In this document: positions 25,100-35,190 of the stretch, one piece after another
How positions within the stretch are numbered: the stretch's first letter is position 1
Layout of the letters: each line of letters starts with the position of its first letter
NCBI RefSeq assembly: GCF_901709675.1
Contig: NC_051098.1
Location: 7,381,000 to 7,444,999 of the forward strand
Direction: 5' to 3'
DNA from: Syngnathus acus
Lineage: Eukaryota > Chordata > Actinopteri > Syngnathiformes > Syngnathidae
Length of the DNA stretch: 64,000 nt
Position numbers and translations under genes: made by a program
Notes under the pieces: model-generated
The model's database searches: none
Seen by the model: only the letters and a program-made list of their open reading frames with translations
Told to the model about the DNA's origin: nothing

Positions 25100-25275
25100 A
25101 TCAATCAATTCTCCATAGGCCAACCGCTTGTCCTGTTCAGAATAATGGGTGTTGGAGCTTATTCTAGCTGACTTCTAGTGAAAGACTACTAACTACACAC
25201 TAAACTGGTAACCAGCCAGTCACAGGGCACCTAGAGAGCTGGACAACCATTCACACTCAGATTTACGCCATTTCT
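25100..25275 (-). mobile_element. degraded SINE (27.3-kb family)
   Basis: ACCGCTTGTCC, GTGTTGGAGCTTATTCTAGC, ACCAGCCAGTCACAGGGCAC and AACCATTCACACTCA match in order the right-hand family copy; the head is missing. Confidence 0.65.
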
Positions 25276-25279
25276 GAAT

Positions 25280-27280
25280 GGGAACTGAAACCTTGCTGCT
25301 TGCACTGTCAGGTGAATAAACATTATCATTACACAGTGACTCCATAGGAATTTATAGTAAGATTGATTAATATTTTTCCAAGATGCGGAGTAAAAAAATT
25401 TAAATAAAAAAGATTGCGAATCTGCAGGTGCTGAACGGTGAACCGTATGTAGTTTTAATTCATATTTAATCAAAAAAGATTTTTATTCAAAAATAGATCA
25501 GTGATCCGTATATGTTGTAACCCTTTGTATAAATTTCCTGTTAAACTTTTGTATTTACATACTACGTCTTCAACCAGACATTCCAAAACCACCTAACAGG
25601 TTGTTTTGGTGTTAAGATCCTTATCAAGGTAATTTTATTTTAAAAGTATCGATTACTAAAGGGTGATTAGTGATCTTGTTGATTGTTGTTTCCTTCACGG
25701 TGCTCGTGTGTGGGAAAAGGTAATATTGATTTCCTTGTTGGTCTTGGACCTTCCAAACCGTGTGCTTATCTTTGTGCAGCATATAATGGAATTAAAACAG
25801 TGCAAGGGGAAAAAAAGACAAACCAGAAAAGCAATATTCCTAGAATGAGAATCACTCAAACCTTTTGAAGCCTCTTCAGATAGCGTCTATTAATAAAGTC
25901 ATACATCATTATAAAAAAATGCTTATCTTTCGACTTTTGCTGGAGTGGGGCACAGCATTTCAATCAAACGCTGCGTTTGACACGCTCTTGCCCAGTCTAA
26001 TGAATACTGAAGAATGAGAATCGATTTGGGATTAGTCCATCATTAAAGTCTTCTCGTTTTCATTCTCTGTCTGGCATTTGTATGTTTGTCATTTTTCACT
26101 GATGATATACACTCATACTGTATTTCATGACTCTCTTTCCATGTTTTTGCATATGCTCCTACAATATGATCTGCCCGCAGTACATACCCTGGTTGTAAGA
26201 ACAGAATGCGGTGCCATAAAGTGGAAGCATGTGTTGTTATCACAACCACACACTTTACACGCTGATGTGATTTATGGAATACGGCCATCGCTTGTCCAAC
26301 TCCTATGTATATATTCCTGCATAATTACGAGCAACAGCATTTTTTTCTTGTGCTGCAGGCATGCCACACAGGCTCATGTACATAATTTATTGACTTTCTG
26401 AGACATTTTAAATAGAAAGCATCAAACATCAAAGTAACCTTGGTGAATCATCCAAGTGTAGTTATAGTGCTGTGGGAAAACACGGTGGGAATTTGCTAAT
26501 TTATTACCTTTTCTCACACCTCTGCATAAATTGCTGTTAGAGCGCAATGTTTTTATTAACCATATCAATATGAATTATGATAAGCATGAAAATGTATTTT
26601 TTTTCCCTCAATAATGATTACAGTGAATGAACGATTGTATTTGATAACCCAGCCGTCAGCGTTTCAATGTGACTTTCACATCATTTGTCCTCACTGCATC
26701 ACGTCAATACTATCAATATCCCTTCTGCTCAGTATTCCATCAACAGTATCTACTGTATAATGTATGACCCTCAACTTTTTGCAGCCGTTGTGACAGGGAC
26801 CTTCCTTCCCACATGTAGATGACCAGACAGGGAATATGAAATGAATATTTCATTGGGCTTCAACGTCTGTCAGTCAAATTTTTGTAGACATCCTGGCAAT
26901 AAATGTTTGAAGGACTGATAGAATATGATGTCGCCGGGTACAGTGTAAAATAGCTGGTATAGGCATGTTGATACGAGCTCTCTTTTTGATGGAATCGGAA
27001 GTTCACACTTTTAATCTACTGGGAAAGCCAACTGCAATGTAGTGTGCGAGAAGAAAATGAAAAGTCATGTTAAATAATTTTTATTTATTTGTCATCTCAA
27101 GAAAATATCTTGGTGAGATTAGGCCAAACATCACTCGACTGACTACAAATTTCGGTCGTCCTTTCACTCACTTTGACTTTAGAGTCCAACCAATGACACG
27201 GAAGTTTCTACTGTCAGAGACCATGTACGAAAGTGAGACCAAGAGATACATTTAAAATTCAACAGATACTGCACATACAC
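25280..27280. other. non-coding, nothing recognised
   Basis: No gene or repeat supported. Confidence 0.5.
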
Positions 27281-27287
27281 AATACAT

Positions 27288-27643
27288 CCATCCATCCATC
27301 CATTTTCTGTACCGCTTTATCCCCACGGGGGTTGCAGGCGTGCTGGAGCCTATCCCAGCCGTCATCGGGCAGTAGGCGGGGGACAACCTGGACCGGTTGC
27401 CAACCAATCGCAGGGCACACAGAGACAAACAACCATCCGCACTCACACCTCGGGGCAAATTGGAGCGCTCAAGCATGTTTTTGGGGATGTGGGAGGAAAC
27501 CAGAGTGCCCGGAGAAAACCCACGCGGGCACGGAGAGAACATGCGAGCTCCACACAGGAAGGGCCGGAGGTGGAATCGAACCCCGCACCCTCCTAACTGT
27601 GAGGCGGACGTGCTAACCAGTGCAACACCAAGCCACCCCATAG
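27288..27643 (-). mobile_element. full-length tRNA-derived SINE with Rex3-like tail
   Basis: On the minus strand it starts with a tRNA-like head (box A CTGGTTAGCACGTCCG, box B GGGTTCGATTCC), continues through AAACATGCTTG and CTGGGATAGGCTCCAGC, and ends with AAAATGGATGGATGG. A 9-nt duplication ACAATACAT flanks it (27279-27287 and 27644-27652). The (GGAT)n end is like that of fish Rex3/RTE LINEs, which probably supply its enzyme (inference). It is the best preserved member of the commonest SINE family in this window. Confidence 0.85.
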
Positions 27644-27652
27644 ACAATACAT

Positions 27653-29480
27653 TTATGGACAATTCTGATTTTAAATTAACACCAGATGCTTTGAGCTCTA
27701 AATAGAGGACATGAACTGTGAAATTTGGTCGTGAATCCTCTGTTAATATGTTAGCTCCTACCACCCAAAATTTCCTTGCACATGATAGTCAACTGAGAAG
27801 AATGTATGGAGAAATGTATGGACACTTACGTAAAGAACAATGATAAAATTCATAAACACTCCGAGAGCTTATTGTAGTCTTACAGTGCTTTTCAATAAAA
27901 ATATTTGAATTTCTCAAGAAGTTGAAATTGGACTATTTCACTGAGATGAAATGTTAGATTATTACTTTTAAACATTGATTGTCAGAGAATTCCATCATAA
28001 ATGATGACAGCTTTGATGAATGAATTGGCATTTTGACCTCGAAAACACAGTCTACAAACATTAAACACTATTACTTCTTAATTGGTTAAACTTCTGTTTC
28101 ATGTTGCAGTCACAAAGTCCATATGTCAGTTGGACTGACTACACACATCACACCAGACACACCACACCGCAAGATAATCACTCAGCGTAATTCTTCATGG
28201 ACATCCGACTATCAGGCCGTTTTTGACTGGGAGTGAAGAAGAAAGATGCTGGAATTCAATCTGAACATAGTATGTGTCATGTGCACACCTCTTCAGTCTG
28301 ATTTTTTTTTTTAACTGCCCAGTTTTGCATATTTCATCATATCCATGAACTCACGCAATTTGCATCAGTTTTACTGTTTGGCAATGTAGTCACGACAGAT
28401 GTCTCCCAATATTTTTTTCACTGACAGTGGCTAGATTGTAAGCTTGAACTGGACTTGCCAGTTAGTAAAGAGGGTTCCAATATCGAGACTTTGCATGTGA
28501 ATCTAATATTTGCATCTGGAGGAATTGGCACAACATCCTGTGATCAGCTGATTACCATAGTGATGAAAAGCTTCAAAGGGAAGTGTGTTCTTCTTCTGGG
28601 GTTGAGTTCTGAGTTATAGGTTATGAGCAGCAGTCTTAGCTGTCTCTGTGGGCCTGTTCTGCTCAGCAGCAAGAATATGGGACACTCCACTGTTGATTAT
28701 AACAAAGTGAGGAGGGGGGAAACAAAGCTTACTTCCTTCGAGCTGGAAAAAGGCGAGGTTTTGACTGTGCTCATTATCTTCTCTCGAGGTGTTTGGGCTG
28801 TTTAAAAAACAGCCACAAGAAAGAGGACAGTCAATAAAAAAAATTTAAAAAAAAACACTGCAGAAGGGACATTCAATAAGTGATTTTGTGATGAGCATTA
28901 TACTGTTTCAAACTCTTAATTAGTTCTCAGGAAGTGCCATTTCCTTTCCGTAGCTATGAAACAACTTCCATATTCTGTTCCTTACTGGAAATGAATCAGG
29001 GATGAGCATGGTCATCTAAAATTTGCTGACACCCCACTTCTCGATGCACTTGAAAGGGTCAAGGTAATAGGCGAAGTGGTGTGAGGACACTTTTATTGCA
29101 CTCCCCTTAAGCTAATATTTGTCACCATGCATGCAGAGTGAAGAATGTGAGGGTGGGGGTGTCTTGCATTAACTCAGAGAAGCAAAAGGAGATTTGGATG
29201 CTGACATAGTCTTTTGTGTATTACGTGTGTGTGAGTGTGGAACGATGCCACGAACTGCTCCCTGTCTCTCTTTTGGATACTGCTGTTCAGCACTGCAGCA
29301 CTGTAGAAACGGGGCAGATTTCTCCCTTTAATGTGTGGAGAAAGGAAGCCGATCCAAGATGTGAGAGCAGTGCTAGTCACTGTGTGTCAACGTAGCAGCA
29401 ACAAGCGTCCCTGAGATTGAGATAACAAGCACACATGAGTGGAGTGGATGATATAGCCACATGGACAATTGCTGTAAATA

Positions 29481-29529
<49 letters not shown>

Positions 29530-32340
29530 GGAGCAGGACAGATGAAGCTCTACTCATGAATGTAGTGAAAGTAATATAAAGAGCTTTCTTTATGATCCTA
29601 TGGTGTACGGGACAATCATAATAGTCATGCTAACATGAAAATAAAAGCTACAAATTTACTACGTGAACCAGTTGTATTTTTTTAATCTCTGTTCAACATT
29701 GGGCTGCAAAGCACACATTGATTTGCTTTTTCTTAAACCCTTTCTTAAAACGACAAGTATCACCAAGAGGAGTAAAAAAAATACAACTGGTTAATGAAGC
29801 TAAAAAAGAGACATGCACCTGGTGATTATTGAAGTGGCATGGAAGAATCTCAAAAAAGTGAAAGACAAAAAACAAATTAAAGCAAAAAGAGAATAAGAAT
29901 TATCATAAACACGGACTTGTTTTTTCTGGCTTAGCAGTAACCAAAAATATAATAAATACCTCCCACCCCTTGACCATCAATCATTTCGTGTTGTATGCAG
30001 GACACAAAAATGGACATTTAATTACCGAACAGAAAAGAAGAACAGCAAGGACAGGCTTGTAAATGGGAGCCACCAGCAAGGGTGGGTGCCGGTCAAGGAG
30101 AAGGAAGTGTCTGGGCACCAGTCAATCATCTCAGAGGCTCACCAAATGCTCCAGGCCAGAAGTCAGAAGTGGAATTGCTCAGAGTGAATTTGTGTGTGCG
30201 TGTGCATGCAAGTGTGTATCTGTCAGTGTAACCTATTTACATTAGCTCTAATGTGAAGTCATGGCATTACACACAAATCTGACATGGGTCTATTTCTAGG
30301 CTTTCCTCCTTTCATGTCGTGAAAGACCACTGCCTCCATTTTTTTTTAAAAATCACTATTAATTAAAAAAATGAGGCCAAATTCAAATCAGAAGCATACA
30401 TGATAAGTTATAAAAAAACCGAAATAAATGTGCATGGGTTTTAACGATGCTAAAACGCACGCCACAGTTAAGCTCCATTGTCTTGAGTACAACGTTGTTC
30501 TGCTGGACCATTGCTTCTTTCCACTAATTAAACAATACTCCATCCTTGTCAATATTCTAAGTTAAGTTCAGGCCATTCTATTTTGACACACATGTATAAT
30601 TCATATTTTACTTTAATAGATAATTAGATACGTATATTATGTGAATAAATAGGATGGTAAAGTAGAAAACACACTTCCAGTCCAATTTTCAGGAGTGTAG
30701 AGACATGTTGTCATACTGAAAATCAATCCATGGGTGAACCCCGCCCCTTGCGCTTAGATACATGGAATAGGAGGATTTTTTGGCTCTAATGAGGATAAGA
30801 GGTATATAAAGAATAGATTAATTATAATTATTATCGTTATCATCATCAGTAGTAGTAACTAACAGTATGGTATTTCTCCAAATGTAATTAGCAACTCATT
30901 ATTATATCTATAATATAATTTAAAAGATCCTCTTGCCTTTCTGTATATACCAACTGACACCTAAAGACCCCACATTCTGTCAACATCATTGGATCAATGC
31001 TGCCCTCTACTGTTAATGTACTATGCTTAATGTTCTGATATATAACGTAGTAATAGTTTGCTTGAATGTGTTGCGTTTTTTTGCTTTTTCAACAGATTCT
31101 ACTGCACCTTTGCATGATTTTGTAATTTTCAATTGTAATTTTATTGTAATAGTTTCATCTCTGCTTCTCAATTGACCTACCTTCATTAAACAATGTTTAA
31201 ATAAAAAAATAATCAACAGTGGCAGTTACGCAACAAAAGTTGTACTTAATTGCACTTTAATTACCTCTGGATGGATGGCAAAAACATAATAATGTGAGTC
31301 ACTTTGTCAAAGAGGCTTCAAATATATTAAATCAAGAAGGCAACAGCTTGCAGCCAGATTGCATAATTCATCAATTAGGCTTAAATTGTTAAAAATGCAG
31401 TCAATATAGCTCTCTTACTTGAGCTTCACCGTGCCAAAATCAGTGCAGTCCCTGAGGCGTGAAGAAGAAATTCATTATACTTTGAAAGGATTAAAGAAAA
31501 AAAAAAGTAGAGACATCAAACACCATCTAATTACGGTGGAAGCTAAGCCTCTCATGCCACTTGGTTGACCTCCACTGTAAGTGATGTCACAAATACCAGG
31601 AGCACTTGGTTCCAGGCATTTGAGCCACTAACAAAATCAGACAGTGTTTAAAAAGCTGGGAAGGAGGGGGGAAAAAAACACATGGAACACTCATCAATGT
31701 GCAACAGCCAAGCCGGACAAAAAAATTGGGAATAAAAACTTGTTAATCTTGTTCAAATCTTCAATATATCAAGGTTCAAATGTAGGCAATAGAGTGATGC
31801 CAATCTGCTCCTTGACTACTATTGAGGAGCTCTTGAGAATGGAACAGACCCAACTCCCAAAATCCCAGTCTGGAGCCATATTAAAGTTTTCACTTACTTA
31901 AAATGGCCTGGACACATTCACTCAACACAGAACAAAATATTCTGAAAGTTTGACAAACGTGAGAATTATCTTTTTTTTTTTTCGCCCCCTCCCAAAAAAT
32001 GTGTTTCCAATCATTAAAACTCCTAGAGCTGTATGATTTTAACATTTAATTTGCTACATTTTGTTGATAGTAATTTTCTTATTAATAGTCTCCTCTCTCC
32101 ATTTACAACAACCCTAGACAGTGGCAATAGAAAGGACCAACATTTTGGCATTATTTTTGCCATAATAATAAGGAATATATCAAATAAAACCCCTCAAAAA
32201 ATCAATGACATGAACTGGGAAAATTTCTTAAACCTGGTGGTGTGCGTGTGGAATAACCCTATATTTAGTTGTTAAAAAAGATTCTCAAAAACAATTGGCA
32301 ATACATTTTTAATGAAGTAGTTGTGTCAAGCATCGCATTG
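27653..32340. other. non-coding, with microsatellite and a short hairpin
   Basis: Holds the (GA)n at 29487-29525 and a hairpin GGCTGTTT/AAACAGCC at 28796-28814. No gene is supported. Confidence 0.5.
29487..29525 (+). repeat. (AG)n microsatellite
   Basis: 39 nt of uninterrupted AG. Confidence 0.95.
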
Positions 32341-32350
32341 ATCATCCGGC

Positions 32351-32364
32351 ACAGCAGGTGGCAG
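32351..32364 (+). promoter_or_regulatory. CTCF-like site upstream of rbm7
   Basis: ACAGCAGGTGGCAG matches 13 of 14 positions of the vertebrate CTCF core CCASYAGRKGGCRS; only the first base differs. It lies about 170 nt before the rbm7 start codon. CTCF is known to mark promoters and domain borders; occupancy here is inferred. Confidence 0.5.
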
Positions 32365-32439
32365 TAGTGCACACTTATAGAAACAATTACGCTATTATCT
32401 TAGAGCGAGAAAGACGGTGCCAAAGGTCCCCTTTGAACA

Positions 32440-32447
32440 TGACGTCA
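32440..32447 (+). promoter_or_regulatory. cAMP response element (TGACGTCA) in rbm7 promoter
   Basis: A perfect palindromic CRE sits 88 nt before the rbm7 start codon. No TATA box is visible between it and the ATG. Such full CREs close to a start site usually bind CREB/ATF proteins in constitutive or stress-responsive promoters. The site is seen; its use is inferred. Confidence 0.55.
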
Positions 32448-32534
32448 CAGGCCTAGTTTCGTTTGTATCAAAGCTTTTGATAAACTAGTGTTTGTTAGCA
32501 TCTCCCGTAGTAGGGCCAAATTAGATAAATTACG

Positions 32535-32627
32535 ATGGGGATCGAAGACGAAGCTGACCGGACGCTTTTTATAAGGAATTTGGATACACGAGTGACGGAG
32601 GAGCTTCTATTCGATCTTTTCTTACAG
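32535..32627 (+). CDS. rbm7: rbm7 coding exon 1
   Basis: Residues 1-31, from ATG at 32535 to a CAG codon directly before donor GTGATG. It carries the EADRTLF start typical of RBM7 and the first part of the RRM with RNP2. The start is chosen because the vertebrate protein begins a few residues before EADRT and because an A lies at position -3 (TACGATGG context has A at -3). Intron phase 0; the following intron is 372 nt. Confidence 0.92.
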
Positions 32628-34784
32628 GTGATGTTTTACTTGCAAGACGGCTTTTGCTAATCCCTCGCGAGTTCTGGCTGCCTTGCACCATCCTGCCGAT
32701 CGAAAGATGTCCTCAAATGACACTATTAACGCTAAATGCCTTCGCAGAAAAGTTACTTCCCTTTCAAAGTTACAATTTAAGAGTGCAATCCGAACAATCG
32801 AAAATTATGTTTACCATTTAAACTGTTAGCCAAACATGCTAGCATCGGCTGGCCAAACATGCTAGCATCGGCTAGCAAAACATGTTAGCACCGGCTAGCA
32901 AACATCCTAGCATCAGCTAGCAAAACATGCTAGCTTCGGCTAGCAAAACATGCTAGCAGCAGCTCTATAGCCACAACTTTAACAAAACTCTCTCAGCAGG
33001 CAGGACCTCTCATCAAAACCAAAATTCCAAAAGACGGCGATGGCAAACAGAAAACGTTTGGCTTTGCCGTGTACAAACACGAGGAGTCGGTGCCGTATGC
33101 CATGCAGCTTCTAAACGGAACGTCGCTGTTTGGTAGAACGATCCATGTGCAATTCCGTTCAGGTATGTTACGTTTGCGCAAACGTCGTTTGTTTTTTTCC
33201 CCACACACAAATTACGGAATATTAATTATCCCACCGCTGGTAATTCTCCAGTTCAAGTTGCATTGGAAGCATTACAAGCACCCAGCCGATGAAGTGGTAA
33301 CAGTGTCTCGAGTTTCCATCGTGTCTCGTACTCATTCGGAATAAAAAGTTACTTGTTTTGTGTGACGTAATTTAAACCTTCTGAAGGGGGGGGGGGGGGG
33401 GTCTTCCTTTGAGTTTAGTCTGTGATCTTCCTAGAATAGAAATGTGTCTAACATAAAAACACAAATTCATCTTTAACCGGATGCAAGTCGCTACACATCG
33501 ACGTATTAGCAGATATTCCATCAGCCATGCAGAAATTGAGTTAGTAAATGACATTTTTGTTGCAGAACATAAATAATGCACCTGAATCATTAATGTGAAC
33601 CGCAACATAGATATTGAGAGGATTTACATGGATGCAGTTCTCTTAGAATAACGTTTTGCCAGCTATGCATGCTATTTACTTGCTGCGTGCAATGGACTCA
33701 GCAACATGAACTCTGTGTCAATTAACTGAGTGATAACTCAAGTGTTGAGTGAAATACCAAATATTAAAATAGTATTTAGTGCTTTCAGCACTACTGGGCA
33801 CATGAACTAAGAAGGCCTTGTTTACGTCTCGTGCTTGTCCCAGAATTGAGAAAATTCCCTTACAAGAAGGCTAGGACAACAGTATAGAAAATGAGACCAC
33901 TTGTAAAAAGCTACAGCTGCAAATTAAAATGTTATCCAATAAATTGAAAATGTCCAATGATGACAGCCGTATAGTTGTAAACCAAGGTACCACTCTACCT
34001 TGAATTACTATTTAAAAGTATGTGTAAAAATATAGTACTGTATTTACAGTATCATGTCTATTTGGTAAGATTCTATCTGCAACTAATGTCAATTTCTTTT
34101 ATACCCCAATTAGGCAGCACCCACAGCAACAGTAGTGGGAGCGCCAGTCCTTCTAGTACTGATCCCCACGGATTGAGGTGAGGCCACCCTTGGACAAGTG
34201 GTTTAGTTCAAGCCGCCGACACCGGTTCATGTCACTTTTTTTGTCTGCTTGTTGAGGGGCTGAATATTTCATGATGTTGCTTTTCCAGGGTGCCTCAGCA
34301 GTTATCTCCTCAATACACTCCTCCAAGATCTTTTTCATCCCCTGATAGTCTGCAGAAGCACGCCATGGTAAACCTTTATTTTCAAGACTATAAGGATGAA
34401 GCACAGCCTGAATTTTGTTGATGCCCTCCAATCAAAAATATGTTCATTTTTCTTCTCCATTCCTAGATGAACATGATGTATCAGCAGTCGCCCAATTACT
34501 GCAAGATGCCATGGCATCCGTCTGCAGGGGGCGCAGGCAGCTTCAGGCAGCGTGACAGCGCCCCCTACCCTACACAGTCAGCCTCAACTAACAGCTGCAG
34601 ACGAATCCAGCGCAATGCTGATGACTCCCACAGACAGCAGCAGCAATACAACAGGAACGACTATCACCAACCAAACGCTTGGGGGGGCGGCGGCCGTCAC
34701 CACGATGGCAGGGGAGGCAGCAGGCACCACGATGACGTGAGCGGTAACCGCGGTCATCAAGGTAGTAGGTGGAGACGCTACTGA
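32535..34784 (+). CDS. rbm7: RNA-binding protein 7, NEXT complex RRM subunit (5 exons)
   Basis: Join of 32535-32627, 33000-33162, 34114-34177, 34289-34367 and 34467-34784 gives 717 nt, 238 aa plus stop, with GT/AG introns and matching phases (0, 1, 2, 0). One RRM fills about residues 9-86: RNP2 is LFIRNL (11-16) and RNP1 is KTFGFAVY (49-56). Residues 120-125 read RSFSSP, the same as around human RBM7 Ser136, a stress-kinase (p38/MK2) 14-3-3 site; the equivalent here is Ser123. The tail (about 150-238) is low-complexity, rich in Gln, His, Gly and Arg, ending RWRRY. Known role: RBM7 with ZCCHC8 and MTR4 forms NEXT, which binds U-rich RNA and sends promoter upstream and other short nuclear transcripts to the exosome. 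RBM11 is the paralogue; the RSFSSP block and MNLLNG-like segment favour RBM7. Human RBM7 is 266 aa, so this tail is somewhat shorter. Confidence is high for family, good for exon ends. Confidence 0.93.
32825..32961 (+). repeat. 23-nt minisatellite in rbm7 intron 1 (6 units)
   Basis: Six consecutive units (23,23,23,22,23,23 nt) of the form GCTAGCAAAACATGCTAGC plus ATCG or a variant. Each unit contains GCTAG...CTAGC, a short inverted repeat able to form a hairpin. The array ends only 38 nt before the exon 2 acceptor. Confidence 0.9.
33000..33162 (+). CDS. rbm7: rbm7 coding exon 2
   Basis: Residues 32-85 plus the first base of Gly86. It holds RNP1 and the rest of the RRM (AGPLIK... to ...VQFRSG). 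The acceptor is a tandem CAGCAG; using the first AG would start the exon at 32997 and add one Gln. The donor is GTATGT. Phase 1. Confidence 0.92.
33386..33401 (+). repeat. poly-G run in rbm7 intron 2
   Basis: Sixteen consecutive G on the sense strand, preceded by GAAGGAAG-like purines. Long G runs can form quadruplexes in the pre-mRNA and are unstable in length; the exact count may also be a sequencing artefact. Confidence 0.85.
34114..34177 (+). CDS. rbm7: rbm7 coding exon 3
   Basis: Gly86 (completed) to Arg107 (first two bases). It encodes a Ser/Thr/Asn-rich linker (GSTHSNSSGSASPSS) after the RRM, like the serine-rich linker of human RBM7. Acceptor CAATTAG, donor GTGAGG. The ends rest on phase and the open frame, since the linker itself is poorly conserved. 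Confidence 0.82.
34289..34367 (+). CDS. rbm7: rbm7 coding exon 4
   Basis: Arg107 (last base) to Met133. It contains RSFSSPDSLQKHAM, which lines up with the human segment around the Ser136 phosphosite (RSFSSPENFQRQAV). The acceptor follows TTGCTTTTCCAG and the donor is GTAAAC. Phase 0 at the end. Confidence 0.88.
34467..34784 (+). CDS. rbm7: rbm7 terminal coding exon 5
   Basis: Residues 134-238 and stop TGA, beginning MNMMYQQSPNYC after acceptor TTCCTAG. Human RBM7 has MNSALRQMSY at the matching place, which ties this exon to the gene. The remainder is a Gln/Asn/His stretch, then a Gly/Arg/His-rich tail. Four codons from the end it reads RWRRY, comparable to the KWRSSRH end in mammals. Confidence 0.88.
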   Translation: MNMMYQQSPNYCKMPWHPSAGGAGSFRQRDSAPYPTQSASTNSCRRIQRNADDSHRQQQQYNRNDYHQPNAWGGGGRHHDGRGGSRHHDDVSGNRGHQGSRWRRY

Positions 34785-35184
34785 TGTAAGGGAAAGAGAC
34801 TTATTTATGATTATGCAGATGATATTAGTATATGCTCAGGTTGTTTTGTACATCAACTGAACAAAAAAAATCTTAATCTTTTGTTTTGTCTACTTTTATA
34901 ATATTTTTAAATCTCATGTGACTTAGCTCACAGATCACATCTGGCCAATAACAGAAATGTGAATCTTGTTTAAGTTGATAGAAAAGATCATAGCTCACCC
35001 TTTTGTATTTGGGAAGAAAAAAAAATGGTGCTCGAAGTATATGTACAGTATTAATGTAAATTCCAAAAACAAAATCCACCAGCACGATTTATAATGCAAT
35101 GTTGAGCTCACTAATTATGTTCCTTTTTATTTTTTTAACCTTGATTTTTGTAAGACAAACTCATAATGTTTTAAAGTGATCATA

Positions 35185-35190
35185 AATACA
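35185..35190 (+). terminator. possible weak rbm7 poly(A) signal (AATACA)
   Basis: No AATAAA lies within 900 nt after the rbm7 stop. AATACA, a recognised weak variant, is followed within 35 nt by a GT-rich stretch (TTTGTGTTCTC). Alternatives downstream are ATTAAA at 35737 and AATAAA at 35977. Low certainty. Confidence 0.25.

Noticed and set aside
27252-27764. 170-codon minus-strand open frame and overlapping + strand frames
   Set aside because: They cover the SINE at 27288-27643 and its flanks; no protein family is recognised.
32825-32961. CRISPR-like array of 23-nt units
   Set aside because: Units are directly adjacent with no spacers, lie in an intron of a vertebrate gene, and there are no cas genes. 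It is a minisatellite.
32535-34784. Identity as rbm11 instead of rbm7
   Set aside because: The RSFSSP phosphosite block and the following Met-Asn segment match RBM7; RBM11 has a different region after the RRM.
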